The notes under the pieces were generated by a model. That model saw only the letters and a program-made list of their open reading frames with translations, did not search any database and was not told the DNA's origin. DNA of 64,000 nucleotides from Clostridiales bacterium (GTDB taxonomy: Bacteria; Bacillota; Clostridia; TANB77; CAG-508). Position 1 is the first letter of the stretch. Each line of letters begins with the position of its first letter. The DNA lies in the NCBI GenBank assembly GCA_019419955.1, contig JAHZIB010000005.1, forward strand, positions 17,267 to 81,266, read 5' to 3'. Shown one piece after another: positions 21,701 through 29,963 of the stretch. Made by a program: the position numbers and the translations under genes.

Positions 21701-23264
21701 CATCAAATTCTTCAATTTCTTTGTCACTACTCGTAACATCTCCTAAGAGAGCAAAATATATATTTTCACTCTTATTTGCAATATAATATACTTCTAATTT
21801 TTTAAACATTTCTTCTAACTTTTCAGGCTTAGAAATAATTGTAGGAATAACAACAAAAGTTCCTGCATCTTCTGGTATTCCAGCCTGTAAGTCAAGCTTT
21901 GGAATTTGCTTTGGCTTTATTATCTTGCTTAAAATATACTGTATTATTTGCATTAAAATTATTTCTATAGGTAAATAAACTAAAAAAACTGTGATGATAG
22001 AAACTGTTAAGCTATTAGTCTCAGAATACATATATATTCCAAAAAGAACCGAAATTATTAAACAAACTGCAATTTTCAAAAAAATGTATGTGCCCATTTT
22101 CTTTTCATTTGACCAATACTTTATATTCTTGCCAATTAAATAATTTAATAGCTCTTTTCGGCCTTCATCAATCAAATAGTAACCAATATGTGCTCTTTTT
22201 CCTTCTTTTCCTTCAGCCATTTCCAAGCATTTTCTAGCAATATATATTTCTGAAATCTTTGTCTTTTTAGAAATTTCTTGAATTTTATTCCTGTAGTAAA
22301 TCTTTGTTTTATAATCCATTTTAGAATAAACATTAGCAGGATCTTGTTTTAATACATCATCAACCTGATTTATTTTTTCAAAAATATTAATAAAATTAAT
22401 TCTTTGAATATTCTTTATACTTGTAATTGCATTTCCTATAGAAACCTTTTTTACCGCTATATCAAAATGCTCTTTTTTTATCACGTCAGAAATGTCAATA
22501 CCCATTTTATTAACTTGCTCTTCAAGTACATTAAAAAAGGGATAACCTTTTTTTCCAAACTGTCTTAATTTAAAAGACATATATTCTATAAACGGATACT
22601 TCATCTCTCCATGCCCTTTTACCTTAGACTTATATTCATTTAGCTTTGCAAATTTCAATTCCTCTTTTGATTTATTCTCCACAAGCCTTTCAATAATATT
22701 CTCAACTTTGTATTTCTGAAGCTGACTAGAAACAATACGCTCACAAATCTGCCTTATGTTTTCAATTAAAGAAATTTGCAAAAACACACCAACATTCCAT
22801 ATCTCTTCCATATTTAACTTCTTCTTTTCTTGATAACTTCTGAGTAGGTCTGTTAAAACATTTCCATCTATTTTATTATCTGTATATGAAACAATTTCAT
22901 TTGCTAAAACATAAATTCTAGCAAAACCACAATTTGTTCCATTTGCAATTCCTAGGAAATTCCTATACTTTTTAAGAGTTAAGCTTTTCTCTATATTTTT
23001 TACAGTCTCATCTATCACATAATAATTATCAAGTAACCACTCTCCTGCTGGATGTATTGGGATTTTTAATTTAATATGTTCATTTAAAAGATTGTAAGTA
23101 TATGTTATAACACTAAAATTATCAAGCATTCTTGGAATAGGATATGTCATTTTATCTGCTCTTTCCTTTAAGGTCTGGTCTGAAGCCAACTTTTCCAAAT
23201 ATATTTCTAACTGTTTCTTATCTAACACTGCACCTTTAGTATTTAATATCTTAAAATTTTTCAA
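15705..23264 (-). CDS. Cyclic beta-1,2-glucan synthase-like protein (NdvB/ChvB type), N-terminal 2.5 kaa
   Basis: A giant membrane glycosyltransferase/phosphorylase. The order fits NdvB: a helical N-terminal region; transmembrane helices (about residues 390-450); a GT84 transferase region with a TLDADTELVLNSG motif, DLLEGSYLRTG and WTRGDWQI; more membrane helices (about 800-860 and 950-990); a glucoamylase-like domain (YYDLLASEARQAS, WGISEAAF, YMAHHQGLILLSL); and two GH94-type regions. It ends abnormally just after WYRRAFMDDGN, at CGG, then stops 5 codons later. The remainder is in the frame ending at 15008. The start is TTG at 23264 behind AAGGAG, not the longer in-frame ATG at 23330, which has no ribosome site. 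Likely product: cyclic or linear beta-1,2-glucan. Confidence 0.88.
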   Translation of the reverse strand: MKNFKILNTKGAVLDKKQLEIYLEKLASDQTLKERADKMTYPIPRMLDNFSVITYTYNLLNEHIKLKIPIHPAGEWLLDNYYVIDETVKNIEKSLTLKKYRNFLGIANGTNCGFARIYVLANEIVSYTDNKIDGNVLTDLLRSYQEKKKLNMEEIWNVGVFLQISLIENIRQICERIVSSQLQKYKVENIIERLVENKSKEELKFAKLNEYKSKVKGHGEMKYPFIEYMSFKLRQFGKKGYPFFNVLEEQVNKMGIDISDVIKKEHFDIAVKKVSIGNAITSIKNIQRINFINIFEKINQVDDVLKQDPANVYSKMDYKTKIYYRNKIQEISKKTKISEIYIARKCLEMAEGKEGKRAHIGYYLIDEGRKELLNYLIGKNIKYWSNEKKMGTYIFLKIAVCLIISVLFGIYMYSETNSLTVSIITVFLVYLPIEIILMQIIQYILSKIIKPKQIPKLDLQAGIPEDAGTFVVIPTIISKPEKLEEMFKKLEVYYIANKSENIYFALLGDVTSSDKEIEEFDEQISELGVQYVNELNKKYPSQNFPKFHFIYRKRKWSSGEECYLGWERKRGLLEQFNEYILKNKNNEFRVSTIDLEKIPKIEYVITLDADTELVLNSGLELIGAAAHILNKPEVKDGIVVSGHGIIQPRVGISLDAASRTLFTKLYSGSSGTDSYTNAISDIYQDNFDEGIYTGKGIYALNVFSEVLKNEIPENTVLSHDLLEGSYLRTGLSSDIILMDGYPGNYLSFKTRLSRWTRGDWQITRWLRGKIKGKDGQYRVNPLNLLSKYKILNNLVKSTFAPVTFILLIFLSTINLVHDVKIWPFVLVAIFALTIPSVMEIVNKIIYRRDGEKSQRTFYKSISGVKASLARAVLEIGILPDKAFTMLNSICKTIYRMCKSKKHLLEWITAEEAEKNTKSDLVSYYRSMWINVFSGALLMILFYKNIWGVILGILWVITPGVMKYMGDKKDVKPAIQYLNQEEQRYLKEIGERTWEFFKSNLTEDVNYLPPDNYQEDRKNKVVYRTSSTNIGLALLAVVSSYDMGFESLKYCVDLLSKMIDTISRMQKWNGHLYNWYDIQTLEPLVPKYVSTVDSGNFVGYLYTLKQFLEDVKKELNTDKIKLYSNGDNVLQQSKMKEELTFYDKEIMLQKVDSMIKTIETLITDTDFSHLYSKENRIFYIGFNVEDNSLTPSYYDLLASEARQASLVAIAKKDVPAKHWHNLSRTLTILDKYKGLISWSGTAFEYLMPNINIPKYPGGIISESSLFAIMSQIKYARKLNIPWGISEAAFNLRDLNNNYQYKAFGIPWLGLKRGLADEMVVSAYGTFLAINDAPRDTIQNIKRLEKEGMYAQYGFYESIDYTLNRLRKNERSAVVKTYMAHHQGLILLSLNNLFNNNVLQKRFMQNPEMQAVEILLEERMPENVIITKEQKEKVEKIKNVDYETYSLREFGKPYDKINSINVIANEDYSIMIDQRGNGYSKYRDIVVNRFKKTDDEQQGVFFFFKNIKTKRIWASGQMNYMASADKYGVYFTPDMSKFVRQDGGIETTTKVFVTPDNPVEIRRVELKNLGNSEEIIEVNSYIEPILCSFEQDYSHKAFNNLFLSTEYLEEQNTVIVKRKAREASKKDMYMAVSLYTESETMGELEYELDKERFVGRQNVELPITVENSMPLGKKQSQSLDTVVAMRRTIKIMPGQKAVLDLIISVSEQRDEAIKFVSENMNSEKIVRSMNLAKAKVEAEAMYLGVKAKEIEEYQKMLGYLILQNPLKLLMYKGKVPEEAPQSELWKYGISGDLPILLIKIKDVSDITVVKDSLKAYEFFRVKNINIDLVILNEEKKTYDNYLYDEIQNAILDRNLGYMQNVNGGIFVLNNLEKNSKRIVEYRANLLINAHLGSIARQLKDFEEEYIEKIKEIGNEVLTQQLIEEQVEKKDLEQDKLKYYNEYGGFSEDGTEYIIRTNRGERLPTVWSNIMANERFGTVVTEGMGGYTWYKNSRLNRITAWNNSQVTDVPSELIYLENMETKRVWSPTINPAPDNSDYYVIYGFGYSKYLHISDGIFQTLEVFVPKEDGAKVQILHLENKMAKKKKIKILYCIKPVLGEDEIKTNGYIDLKFNENMNLITLQSQTQNIKNRIIAYITCSEKITSYTGNKDFFIGKGTIKNPEGLRKLELDRENSLGKNEMVAIEMKIELDSFESKDVVITLGAGDEQLDIQDTAYKYTNVNNAINEYENTKRYWRDLLGTIKVSTPLESMNIMLNGWLLYQTLCSRLYARSGYYQSGGAFGFRDQLQDCIGLKYISQEFLRNQILKHSEHQFVEGDVEHWWHEETARGIRTRFSDDLLWLPYMVIEYIKYTGKYDILYEETHYVKGAPLEENVDERYELYLPSEKKESILEHCIRAIDKSLNFGENGLPKIGSGDWNDGFSTVGNKGRGESVWLGFFQYTVLKGFILILEKIKEVLMGKVKLETGNNSESLELKIEKISEKINIYNNITEKLKRALNTNGWDGRWYRRAFMDDGNVLRKYKE

Positions 23265-23358
23265 AAAAATACACTCCTTGTTCATATGCCTTTTTACATA
23301 TTTTTGCCAAGAAGTGAAAAAAATATTCAATATTTAGTTAAATTTTTAAATTTTTTTA

Positions 23359-23453
23359 AACTTTTGGTTCACTCTTTTTTTAAGTTCAGAAAATTTACAC
23401 ACTATCCTGCAAGAAAAAAAGATTCTGAGCTTTAAAGAGTGTCCCCAAAATTC
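23359..23453. repeat. Degenerate copy of the GTGTCC/AAGTTCAG palindromic repeat
   Basis: The left part has CACTCTTTTTTAAGTTCAG and the right part has CTGAGCTTTAAAGAGTGTCC. These match the arms of the hairpin at 10130-10192 with more mismatches and a longer loop. Confidence 0.6.
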
Positions 23454-23463
23454 ATTCAATATG

Positions 23464-23610
23464 AAAGGTGTTTCGTTCGGTCATTCTCTAAAACAACGGC
23501 TACTACGTGCCCCACTTTGCTCGGACAATCCAAGGTAACCTAACCTTGTTGTATAGGAAAAATAGCTAAAAATACTAAAATATCAAGAAAAAAATTAATT
23601 TTTCCTATAC
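23464..23610. repeat. Dispersed intergenic repeat, copy 1
   Basis: Contains GCTCGGACAATCCAAGGTAA and CTAACCTTGTTGTATAGGAAA. It resembles copies at 39255-39420 and 42171-42253, with the short palindrome AGGTAACCT. The TATAGGAAA end is the inverse of TTTCCTATA found in other copies. Confidence 0.65.
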
Positions 23611-23611
23611 C

Positions 23612-23650
23612 AAAAACGGATGCACTTCAAATGATGTGCACCCTTTTTTA
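23612..23650 (-). terminator. Terminator of acpP
   Basis: Minus-strand stem GGGTGCAC / GTGCATCC with a 10-base loop, followed by GTTTTT. Confidence 0.7.
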
Positions 23651-23669
23651 AACTTAATGTCCATTTTCC

Positions 23670-23912
23670 TTAAGCTATGTGGTCTTTTATATAATCTACA
23701 ACGTCTTGTACTGAAACAACTTTCTCTGCGTCTGCATCTGGAATTTCAATCTCAAATTCTTCTTCTAAAGCCATTATTAATTCTACTATGTCTAGTGAAT
23801 CTGCCCCTAAGTCATCTATAAATGATGCTTCCATTGTAACTGCTGTATCAGCCACACCTAGTTGCTCAACTATTATTCCTTTTACTTTCTCAAAAACTTC
23901 TTCTGAACTCAT
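23670..23912 (-). CDS. acpP: Acyl carrier protein
   Basis: 80 aa, acidic, with the phosphopantetheine attachment serine in [12 protein letters not shown] (about residues 34-45). It carries growing acyl chains in fatty-acid synthesis. A strong AAGGAGG site precedes the start codon. It lies downstream of plsX on the same strand but has its own promoter 50-75 bases upstream and its own terminator. Confidence 0.97.
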   Translation of the reverse strand: MSSEEVFEKVKGIIVEQLGVADTAVTMEASFIDDLGADSLDIVELIMALEEEFEIEIPDADAEKVVSVQDVVDYIKDHIA

Positions 23913-24315
23913 TTTATAAGTTCACCTCCTTATATTATTTATAAATATGTTCTACCTAACAATAATACATATTGATTTAATTGTCAATATAATTTTTTAT
24001 AAAATGTTAATTAAGTAGCTCTCTTGTTGTTATAATTTACTTTTTATTTTGAAAAGAAAAACCATATCTGTTTTAAATTTGTAAATTGTAACGTCAAGTT
24101 ATATTATCTCTTGGTCTTATCCTGACATATTTGTCTTTCAATTACCATGCTATAATAATATAGTACAATTTTTTATAAAAAGCAAGTATTTTTCATTTTT
24201 TTGAACTATATAGTCAGCATCTTTCTTATTGCTGAGTGCCTTATAACAAGAAAATAATTAATAGTAACATTTTTTCTTCATAATTTACATACATACATTA
24301 AGTTTCATTTCTGTA
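23913..24315. other. Gene-free interval between acpP and plsX
   Basis: 400 AT-rich bases. The acpP promoter is at the left side. A weak hairpin (around 24212-24237, GTCAGCA / TGCTGAG) lies below plsX. No fabH or other fatty-acid gene remnant was seen. Confidence 0.6.
23959..23987 (-). promoter_or_regulatory. Predicted promoter of acpP
   Basis: TTGACA, 17 bases, TATTGT on the minus strand. Confidence 0.7.
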
Positions 24316-25365
24316 CTATGCATTAATTTCTTCTTTCTTTTCTGTTTTTTTCATCTCAAAAGCTTCTATCATTTTATCTACTGCTTTATTCTCAACAAAT
24401 TGTTCTGCCTGCTTTATAGTAAATTCAAATAATTTTTCGTCACTACTTCCATGAGCTTTTACAACTGGCTTTTTTACACCTAAAAATAATGCCCCACCAT
24501 ACTCTTTATAATCCACTGTCTTCGAAAACCTTTTTATTGCTGGTAAACTTGGAAGTGCTGCTACTTTCGCAAGTAGGTTATGAGTTAAACTCTCTGTCAA
24601 GCTTTTCTTAACAAATTTTCCTAGCCCCTCTATTGATTTTAAAAATACATTCCCTGTAAATCCATCTGTAACAACAACATCAATTTTTCCAGAAAATGCA
24701 TCTCTTCCTTCTACATTTCCTATAAAATTTATTCCCAATTCCTCAGATTTTTCCTTTAATAATTTATATGACTCCTTCGTAAGTTCGTTTCCTTTTGTTT
24801 CTTCTGTTCCAATATTTAATAAACCTACTGCTGGAGCTTCCATACCAAAAGTATTTTTCAAATAAATACTAGCCATTTGTGCAAATTGCAATAAATTAAC
24901 TGGCTTGCAATTTGTGTTTGAACCACAATCCATAAGCAACAATCTACTTTTATACGCTGGCAAAATTCCTGCTAGAGCTGGTCTATCAATTCCCTTAATT
25001 CTTCCTACCAAAAGGGTTGCCCCAGTAAGAAGTGCTCCAGAATTTCCCGCTGATATAAATACATCTCCTTCACCAGACTTTAACATATTAAAACCAACTA
25101 CCATAGATGAATCCTTTTTCTGCTTTATAGCATGTGTAGGTATATCTTCCATTTCTATTGTCTCTGTGGCATTTTTGATGCTTAGTCTAGGAGAAATATC
25201 ATTTATATCATCTTTCCCATATAATTCTTTTATACGCTCCTTTATAACTTCCTCTTTTCCTATCAAAACTACTTTAGCTTTAATTTGGCTAATTCCCTTT
25301 ACTGCACCTCTAATATTTGCATCTGGCGCATTGTCACCACCCATAGCATCTAGTAAAATTATCAT
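24316..25365 (-). CDS. plsX: Phosphate acyltransferase PlsX
   Basis: Makes acyl-phosphate from acyl-ACP for phospholipid synthesis; a peripheral membrane enzyme. Family signatures are the N-terminal LDAMGGDNAP, then DSSMVVGFNMLKSGEGDVFISAGNSGALL, LLNIGTEETKGN and VVTDGFTGNVFLKS. The length of 349 aa is a little above the usual 330, from a Lys/Glu-rich C-terminal tail. The ATG follows GGAGG. It lies upstream of acpP, which uses its products' carrier. Confidence 0.97.
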   Translation of the reverse strand: MIILLDAMGGDNAPDANIRGAVKGISQIKAKVVLIGKEEVIKERIKELYGKDDINDISPRLSIKNATETIEMEDIPTHAIKQKKDSSMVVGFNMLKSGEGDVFISAGNSGALLTGATLLVGRIKGIDRPALAGILPAYKSRLLLMDCGSNTNCKPVNLLQFAQMASIYLKNTFGMEAPAVGLLNIGTEETKGNELTKESYKLLKEKSEELGINFIGNVEGRDAFSGKIDVVVTDGFTGNVFLKSIEGLGKFVKKSLTESLTHNLLAKVAALPSLPAIKRFSKTVDYKEYGGALFLGVKKPVVKAHGSSDEKLFEFTIKQAEQFVENKAVDKMIEAFEMKKTEKKEEINA

Positions 25366-25469
25366 AATGTTTCCTCCAATTGTTATGTTTTTATATAATA
25401 TATTTTGTTCGTTTGCTATTAGAACAATTAATTATCATTTGCTTAAAAAACATATTTTTCATAATTAAT

Positions 25470-25498
25470 ATTTTATAACTTCTAGCATGTAAAGTCAA
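25470..25498 (-). promoter_or_regulatory. Predicted promoter of plsX
   Basis: TTGACT, 17 bases, TAAAAT on the minus strand, about 100 bases upstream of the start. Confidence 0.65.
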
Positions 25499-25777
25499 TT
25501 GTATTTTGAAATTTTCAAAACTATTGGTTAATAGATAATGGTTTAATAAGAAAAAAATTGCTAAAAGCCATATGTTTTTTATTAATATTCTTGATTGATT
25601 CAAAGATCATATAATTTTTGAATCAAATATACTCTAGCTAGAAATACAAGGTTTTCGGCTATAAAAGCATATTAAACCATTTCTAGTAACAACTATTGAT
25701 TACACAGTAGATTTTTTCTTATAAATTGTATTTAACTTATTAATGTTATTCATTAAATACTTATTTCAAAGTAGTAC

Positions 25778-25812
25778 AAAAATTGGCAAGACTTTTTTTC
25801 TTGCCAATTTTA
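25778..25812 (-). terminator. Terminator of the M23 peptidase gene
   Basis: Stem AAAATTGGCAAG / CTTGCCAATTTT with an A-rich loop and a T tract on the minus strand, directly after the stop codon. Confidence 0.85.
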
Positions 25813-25815
25813 TTC

Positions 25816-26766
25816 TTAATTATATAAATAATTTTGTGGGTTTACTTCCTGACCATTTACTCTTACCTCAAAGTGCAAATGATTGCCTGTTGAGTTGCCT
25901 GTCGAACCAACTGCTGCAATTACTTCTCCTGCCTCAACTTTTTCTCCTGCCGAAACATATAACTTACTACAGTGTCCATAAATTGTCTGAATTCCATTAC
26001 CATGCGACATTTTTACCACATACCCATATCCACCACTGTATCCTGAAAAGGTTACTTTTCCATCTGCAGTAGCTTTAATAGGTGTACCAGCTGGAGCCGC
26101 TATATCCAAACCTGTGTGGCCATGTGACCTAATGCTTTCTCTGTTACCAAATCTGGATGTAATTATACCAGAGACTGGTGTAACTTCTAAATATACTCCT
26201 TGTACAGTATGAGATTCAATTTCTTTTTGTCTAGCTTCCTCTTTTTCTTTTTTCTCTACAGCTGTTTTTATAACCTTATTTACATCAGATTTTGCAACCT
26301 TTACTGTATTTGCATCCTTCTTATCTGTTGTTATTACATCTGCTATACCTATATCTAATTTTATATCATCTTCATATTTTTCTGTCATTTCATTAACTAT
26401 TTTTTCAGCTTCTTCTAAGCTTGCTAGGACAGTTCTTTCTTTACCATCCACTGTCACGGCATATAATTTATAGGTTGTTACAGCCTCATCTTCAAGTTTA
26501 GCTAATATAATATCTTCATTTGTTTTCTCTGATTTATCAGCTAGCTTAAGTTTATATTCAGGCATATTTTCGATTGTCGTAAATAATTTTGCTTCTTCTT
26601 CTTTATTTAATATATTGTCTACCTTTTGCTCAAACTCTGTTTTGTCTGCTACATAACCAACAGTTTTACCTGCTATACTAACTTCACAAACCAAATTGAA
26701 TTTGAATAGTATAATTCCCATTATTATAAACAGTGCAATTGCTACTAGATTTATAAGTCTAAACAT
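25816..26766 (-). CDS. Membrane-anchored M23 (LytM-type) peptidase
   Basis: A probable peptidoglycan endopeptidase or divisome/sporulation factor. One N-terminal transmembrane helix (about residues 4-22) is followed by a roughly 170-residue extracellular linker and the M23 domain. The metal ligands are visible: HTGLDIAAP (first His and Asp) and HLHFEV (HxH), with the usual GYGYVVKMSHGNG and GSTGNSTG between. It ends with EVNPQNYL, typical of the family. It has its own promoter and terminator, so it is likely monocistronic. Confidence 0.92.
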   Translation of the reverse strand: MFRLINLVAIALFIIMGIILFKFNLVCEVSIAGKTVGYVADKTEFEQKVDNILNKEEEAKLFTTIENMPEYKLKLADKSEKTNEDIILAKLEDEAVTTYKLYAVTVDGKERTVLASLEEAEKIVNEMTEKYEDDIKLDIGIADVITTDKKDANTVKVAKSDVNKVIKTAVEKKEKEEARQKEIESHTVQGVYLEVTPVSGIITSRFGNRESIRSHGHTGLDIAAPAGTPIKATADGKVTFSGYSGGYGYVVKMSHGNGIQTIYGHCSKLYVSAGEKVEAGEVIAAVGSTGNSTGNHLHFEVRVNGQEVNPQNYLYN

Positions 26767-26841
26767 TTCTTTTGTGTAGTATTTAATTTTCCTGTTTAAT
26801 AAAATATAAATTCACTCTCCTTTTTTGACGTGACAAAGTTA

Positions 26842-26870
26842 ATTATACTATATATTTTATTCAATTTCAA
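26842..26870 (-). promoter_or_regulatory. Predicted promoter of the M23 gene
   Basis: TTGAAA, 17 bases, TATAAT on the minus strand. Confidence 0.65.
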
Positions 26871-27014
26871 ATTATATATTCTATTTTTTCGTATTTCTGC
26901 CATTTTTCAGCCATTTTCTCGATATTAAAAGTCAAAATAGTACATACTTTCCTCCGTTTTCCTCTTTTTTTCTCATTTTTCCTCACTTTTCTAGCTATTG
27001 ACAATTTGCAAAAA

Positions 27015-29720
27015 TTACTTTTCAGTCCAAATTTTGTTAAATTTAAATGAAAATGCACTTTTTAAGTCTTCGAGTCCATTTAATTTCTTTTGACCTTCCA
27101 TTATTATTAAAGGTAAAATTGAAATTCCTAGTGTGATTAACCATTGTACTCCATTTAATGGAACTAATTTAAATACTGATGCAAGTACTGGTATCATAAC
27201 TACTACTAATTGTAATAATGCTCCCAATACAAATGCCCCAACTAAATATTTATTTTCAAAAAAACCTACCTTAAATATGGATTCTTCACTTTTAACATTA
27301 AAACTATGTACCAATTCAAGCATTCCTAACGCTACAAATGCCATTGTTCTACCAACTTCCAACCCATATAAATTATTGCCTATACTAAATGCTATAAGAG
27401 TTAGAAGTCCCAGCATTGTTCCTTCAATAAATATTTTCCCCCAAAGTCCATCTGCAAAAATTCCTTTTTTGCTATCTCTTGGTCTTTTGTTCATTATATT
27501 CTTATCAGGTGATTCCAATCCTATTGCTATTGCAGGTAATGAATCTGTAACTAAATTAATCCATAGCAATTGTATTGCAAGTAATGGTGCTTTTACACCA
27601 AATAGTAAACCTAAAAATATTACTACAATTTCGCCTATGTTTGTCGCTATTAAAAAGTGTACTGCCTTTTTTATATTCTCAAATATATTTCTTCCTTGTT
27701 TAACAGCTTCAACAATTGTTACAAAATTGTCATCTGCTAATATCATATCAGATGCATTTTTAGCTACATCAGTTCCACTTTTCCCCATTGCAATTCCTAT
27801 GTCTGCCTTCTTTAGTGCTGGCGCATCATTTACGCCATCTCCAGTCATTGCTACTACGGCTCCTGTTTTTTGAAAAGCTTTTACAATTTTTACTTTATGC
27901 TCAGGAGAAACTCTTGCAAACACTGAATATTTTGATATATTTCTTTCTAACTCCTTTTCAGAAATTTCATCTAGTTCCTTTCCAGTAATTGCCAAATCAT
28001 TACCTTTTAATATTCCTAGTTCACCTGCTATTGCTTTTGCAGTAGCAATATGGTCTCCTGTTATCATTACTGTTTTTATTCCTGCTCTTCTACATGTTAA
28101 TACTGCCTCCTTTACTCCCTCTCTTGGAGGGTCAATCATTCCTATCAAGCCTACAAATATTAAATTATCCTCAATACTTTCACTGTTTATATTGACTGGA
28201 AGTTTAGGAATTGCTGTATATGCTACAGCTATAACTCTTAGCGCCTTTTCGGCCATCTTATCATTTATCTTCTCAATTTTTTGAAGAGCATAACTGTCTA
28301 AAACATGTAATTCTCCATTTAAAAAATACTTATTACAATGTCTTAATAGCACGTCTGGTGCTCCTTTTGTAATAGTTAAAAACTTGTCATTGGTATTTCT
28401 TAAAATTTTTTCTAATTCTTCACTTCCCTCCACTTTTTTTATATTCGTAATTTTATGTATTGTACTCATCATCTTTCTTTCTGAATCAAATGATAAATCA
28501 TTTATTCTCTCATATTTTTGATAAAGTATCTGTTTATATTTTCCTTGCTCCTTCGCCGCATTAACTATTGCAAGTTCTGTAGGTTCTCCCACATCTTCTT
28601 CAACATCTGTACACATTGCTCCTAACTCTAATATCAAATTTTTTTGTAGGTTTAAACTTTCTCCGTTCACATCCATTACTTTTGTTACTTGCATTTTGTT
28701 TTGAGTTAATGTTCCTGTTTTATCAGAACATATTACACTACTACTTCCCAATGTTTCAACCGCTGGCAATTTTCTAATAATCGTATTTCTTTTTGCCATT
28801 TTAGTAACACCTATAGAAAGCATAATAGTTACTATTGCAGGCAATCCCTCTGGAATAGCTGCTACAGCTAGTCCTACTGAAGTCATAAACATTTCAATTG
28901 GCTCTATTTTCTTCAAAAGCCCAATAACAAATATTACCGCACAAATTACTAAACATCCCATTCCTAAAGTTTTTCCGACTTCTCCCAGCTTTTTCTGTAT
29001 TGGTGTCTCTGGTGATTCGTTTGTTATGATCATCTTAGCAATCTGTCCCACTTTTGTATTCATCCCTATATCTGTAACTATTGCCTCAGCATGCCCATTA
29101 ACAACAATTGTATTAGCAAATGCCATGTTTATGGTATCCCCTAGTGCTGTCTTCTCGTCAAGTAATACCTCCGCATTTTTTGTTACAGGAATTGTCTCCC
29201 CTGTCAAGCTTGACTCCTCAATCTTCAGATTGTAGCTATTAATTAATCTACAATCTGCTGGCACAAAATTTCCCGCCTCTAGCAAAACAATATCTCCGGG
29301 TACTATCTCTGTTCCCTTGACTGTTGCTATTCTACCGTTTCTCCTTACTCTAGCCACAGGTGCAGACATATCCTTTAATGCCTCCAAAGATTTTTCAGCT
29401 TTCGCTTCTTGAATTAACCCCATTATTGCATTTAACACAACTATTGTTACTATTATTATGGAGTCTATGTAATCATTTTCTCCCTGTACAAATGAAATTC
29501 CTGCTGAAATAACCGCTGCCACCAGCAAAATTATTATCATAAAATCCTTAAATTGTTTTATAAATCTTACTAAAAGGTTTTCCTTCTTTTGCTCATCTAA
29601 TTTATTGGGTCCATGCTTATTGTGCCTACTCTCTGCCTCTTCTTTACTTAAACCTTGTCCTATATTTGTCCTAAGTTTCCTTGCAACTTCATTAATATTA
29701 AAAGACTGCCACATATACAT
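27015..29720 (-). CDS. Cation-transporting P-type ATPase, Ca2+ (P2) type
   Basis: Exports Ca2+ (or a related cation) using ATP. Ten-helix layout; N-terminal cation-ATPase domain, the actuator motif SLTGETIPV, PEGLPAIVTIMLSIG in M4, the phosphorylation site CSDKTGTLTQNKM, the nucleotide site KGAPDVLLR, and MTGDGVNDAPALKKADIGIAMG. The C-terminal helices carry LWINLVTDSLPAIAIG. About 901 aa, the usual length of bacterial SERCA/PMCA-like pumps. The start is ATG at 29720 behind AAGGAG; a TTG one codon earlier and an ATG two codons later are alternatives. No clear terminator was found in the 250 bases downstream. Confidence 0.95.
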   Translation of the reverse strand: MYMWQSFNINEVARKLRTNIGQGLSKEEAESRHNKHGPNKLDEQKKENLLVRFIKQFKDFMIIILLVAAVISAGISFVQGENDYIDSIIIVTIVVLNAIMGLIQEAKAEKSLEALKDMSAPVARVRRNGRIATVKGTEIVPGDIVLLEAGNFVPADCRLINSYNLKIEESSLTGETIPVTKNAEVLLDEKTALGDTINMAFANTIVVNGHAEAIVTDIGMNTKVGQIAKMIITNESPETPIQKKLGEVGKTLGMGCLVICAVIFVIGLLKKIEPIEMFMTSVGLAVAAIPEGLPAIVTIMLSIGVTKMAKRNTIIRKLPAVETLGSSSVICSDKTGTLTQNKMQVTKVMDVNGESLNLQKNLILELGAMCTDVEEDVGEPTELAIVNAAKEQGKYKQILYQKYERINDLSFDSERKMMSTIHKITNIKKVEGSEELEKILRNTNDKFLTITKGAPDVLLRHCNKYFLNGELHVLDSYALQKIEKINDKMAEKALRVIAVAYTAIPKLPVNINSESIEDNLIFVGLIGMIDPPREGVKEAVLTCRRAGIKTVMITGDHIATAKAIAGELGILKGNDLAITGKELDEISEKELERNISKYSVFARVSPEHKVKIVKAFQKTGAVVAMTGDGVNDAPALKKADIGIAMGKSGTDVAKNASDMILADDNFVTIVEAVKQGRNIFENIKKAVHFLIATNIGEIVVIFLGLLFGVKAPLLAIQLLWINLVTDSLPAIAIGLESPDKNIMNKRPRDSKKGIFADGLWGKIFIEGTMLGLLTLIAFSIGNNLYGLEVGRTMAFVALGMLELVHSFNVKSEESIFKVGFFENKYLVGAFVLGALLQLVVVMIPVLASVFKLVPLNGVQWLITLGISILPLIIMEGQKKLNGLEDLKSAFSFKFNKIWTEK

Positions 29721-29963
29721 CAACTCTCCTTTGTTTAGGTTATATTAATATATATGCAATCAGTCTTTATTTTATGACTATTTCGTTTGAAAAAGAATTG
29801 TTTTTGGCAAAGTGCTTTCGTACACTTCACTCATTGTTGTGAAGGAATTAAATTTTGGCTAGGAACCTTTTTCTCAAAAAGGCAAGGATGCATAAGAGGT
29901 GTATGTAACCGCATTATTTTAAGAAAAGTGACACCTCCAAAATTGTAATTATTTCACAACAAT

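Larger units (their letters stand above)
23265..23669. other. Repeat-rich interval between glucan synthase gene and acpP
   Basis: No gene. It holds a degenerate relative of the 10130 hairpin, a copy of the dispersed GGTAACC repeat, a 13-bp inverted repeat (23551-23563 / 23598-23610) and the acpP terminator. Confidence 0.7.
25366..25815. other. Gene-free interval between plsX and the M23 peptidase gene
   Basis: 450 AT-rich bases. It holds the plsX promoter (25470-25498), a 10-bp inverted repeat TTGATTCAAA (25595-25604 / 25617-25626) and, at the right, the terminator of the M23 gene. No coding sequence is convincing. Confidence 0.65.

Noticed and set aside
26867..27058. 63-codon minus-strand frame overlapping the end of the P-type ATPase gene
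   Set aside because: Partly overlaps the ATPase coding region in another frame and is Lys/Arg-rich by base composition only.
29724..29963. Possible copy of the dispersed intergenic repeat near the ATPase start
   Set aside because: Only short fragments (TTGTTGT, TTTTGGC) match and their order is not kept.
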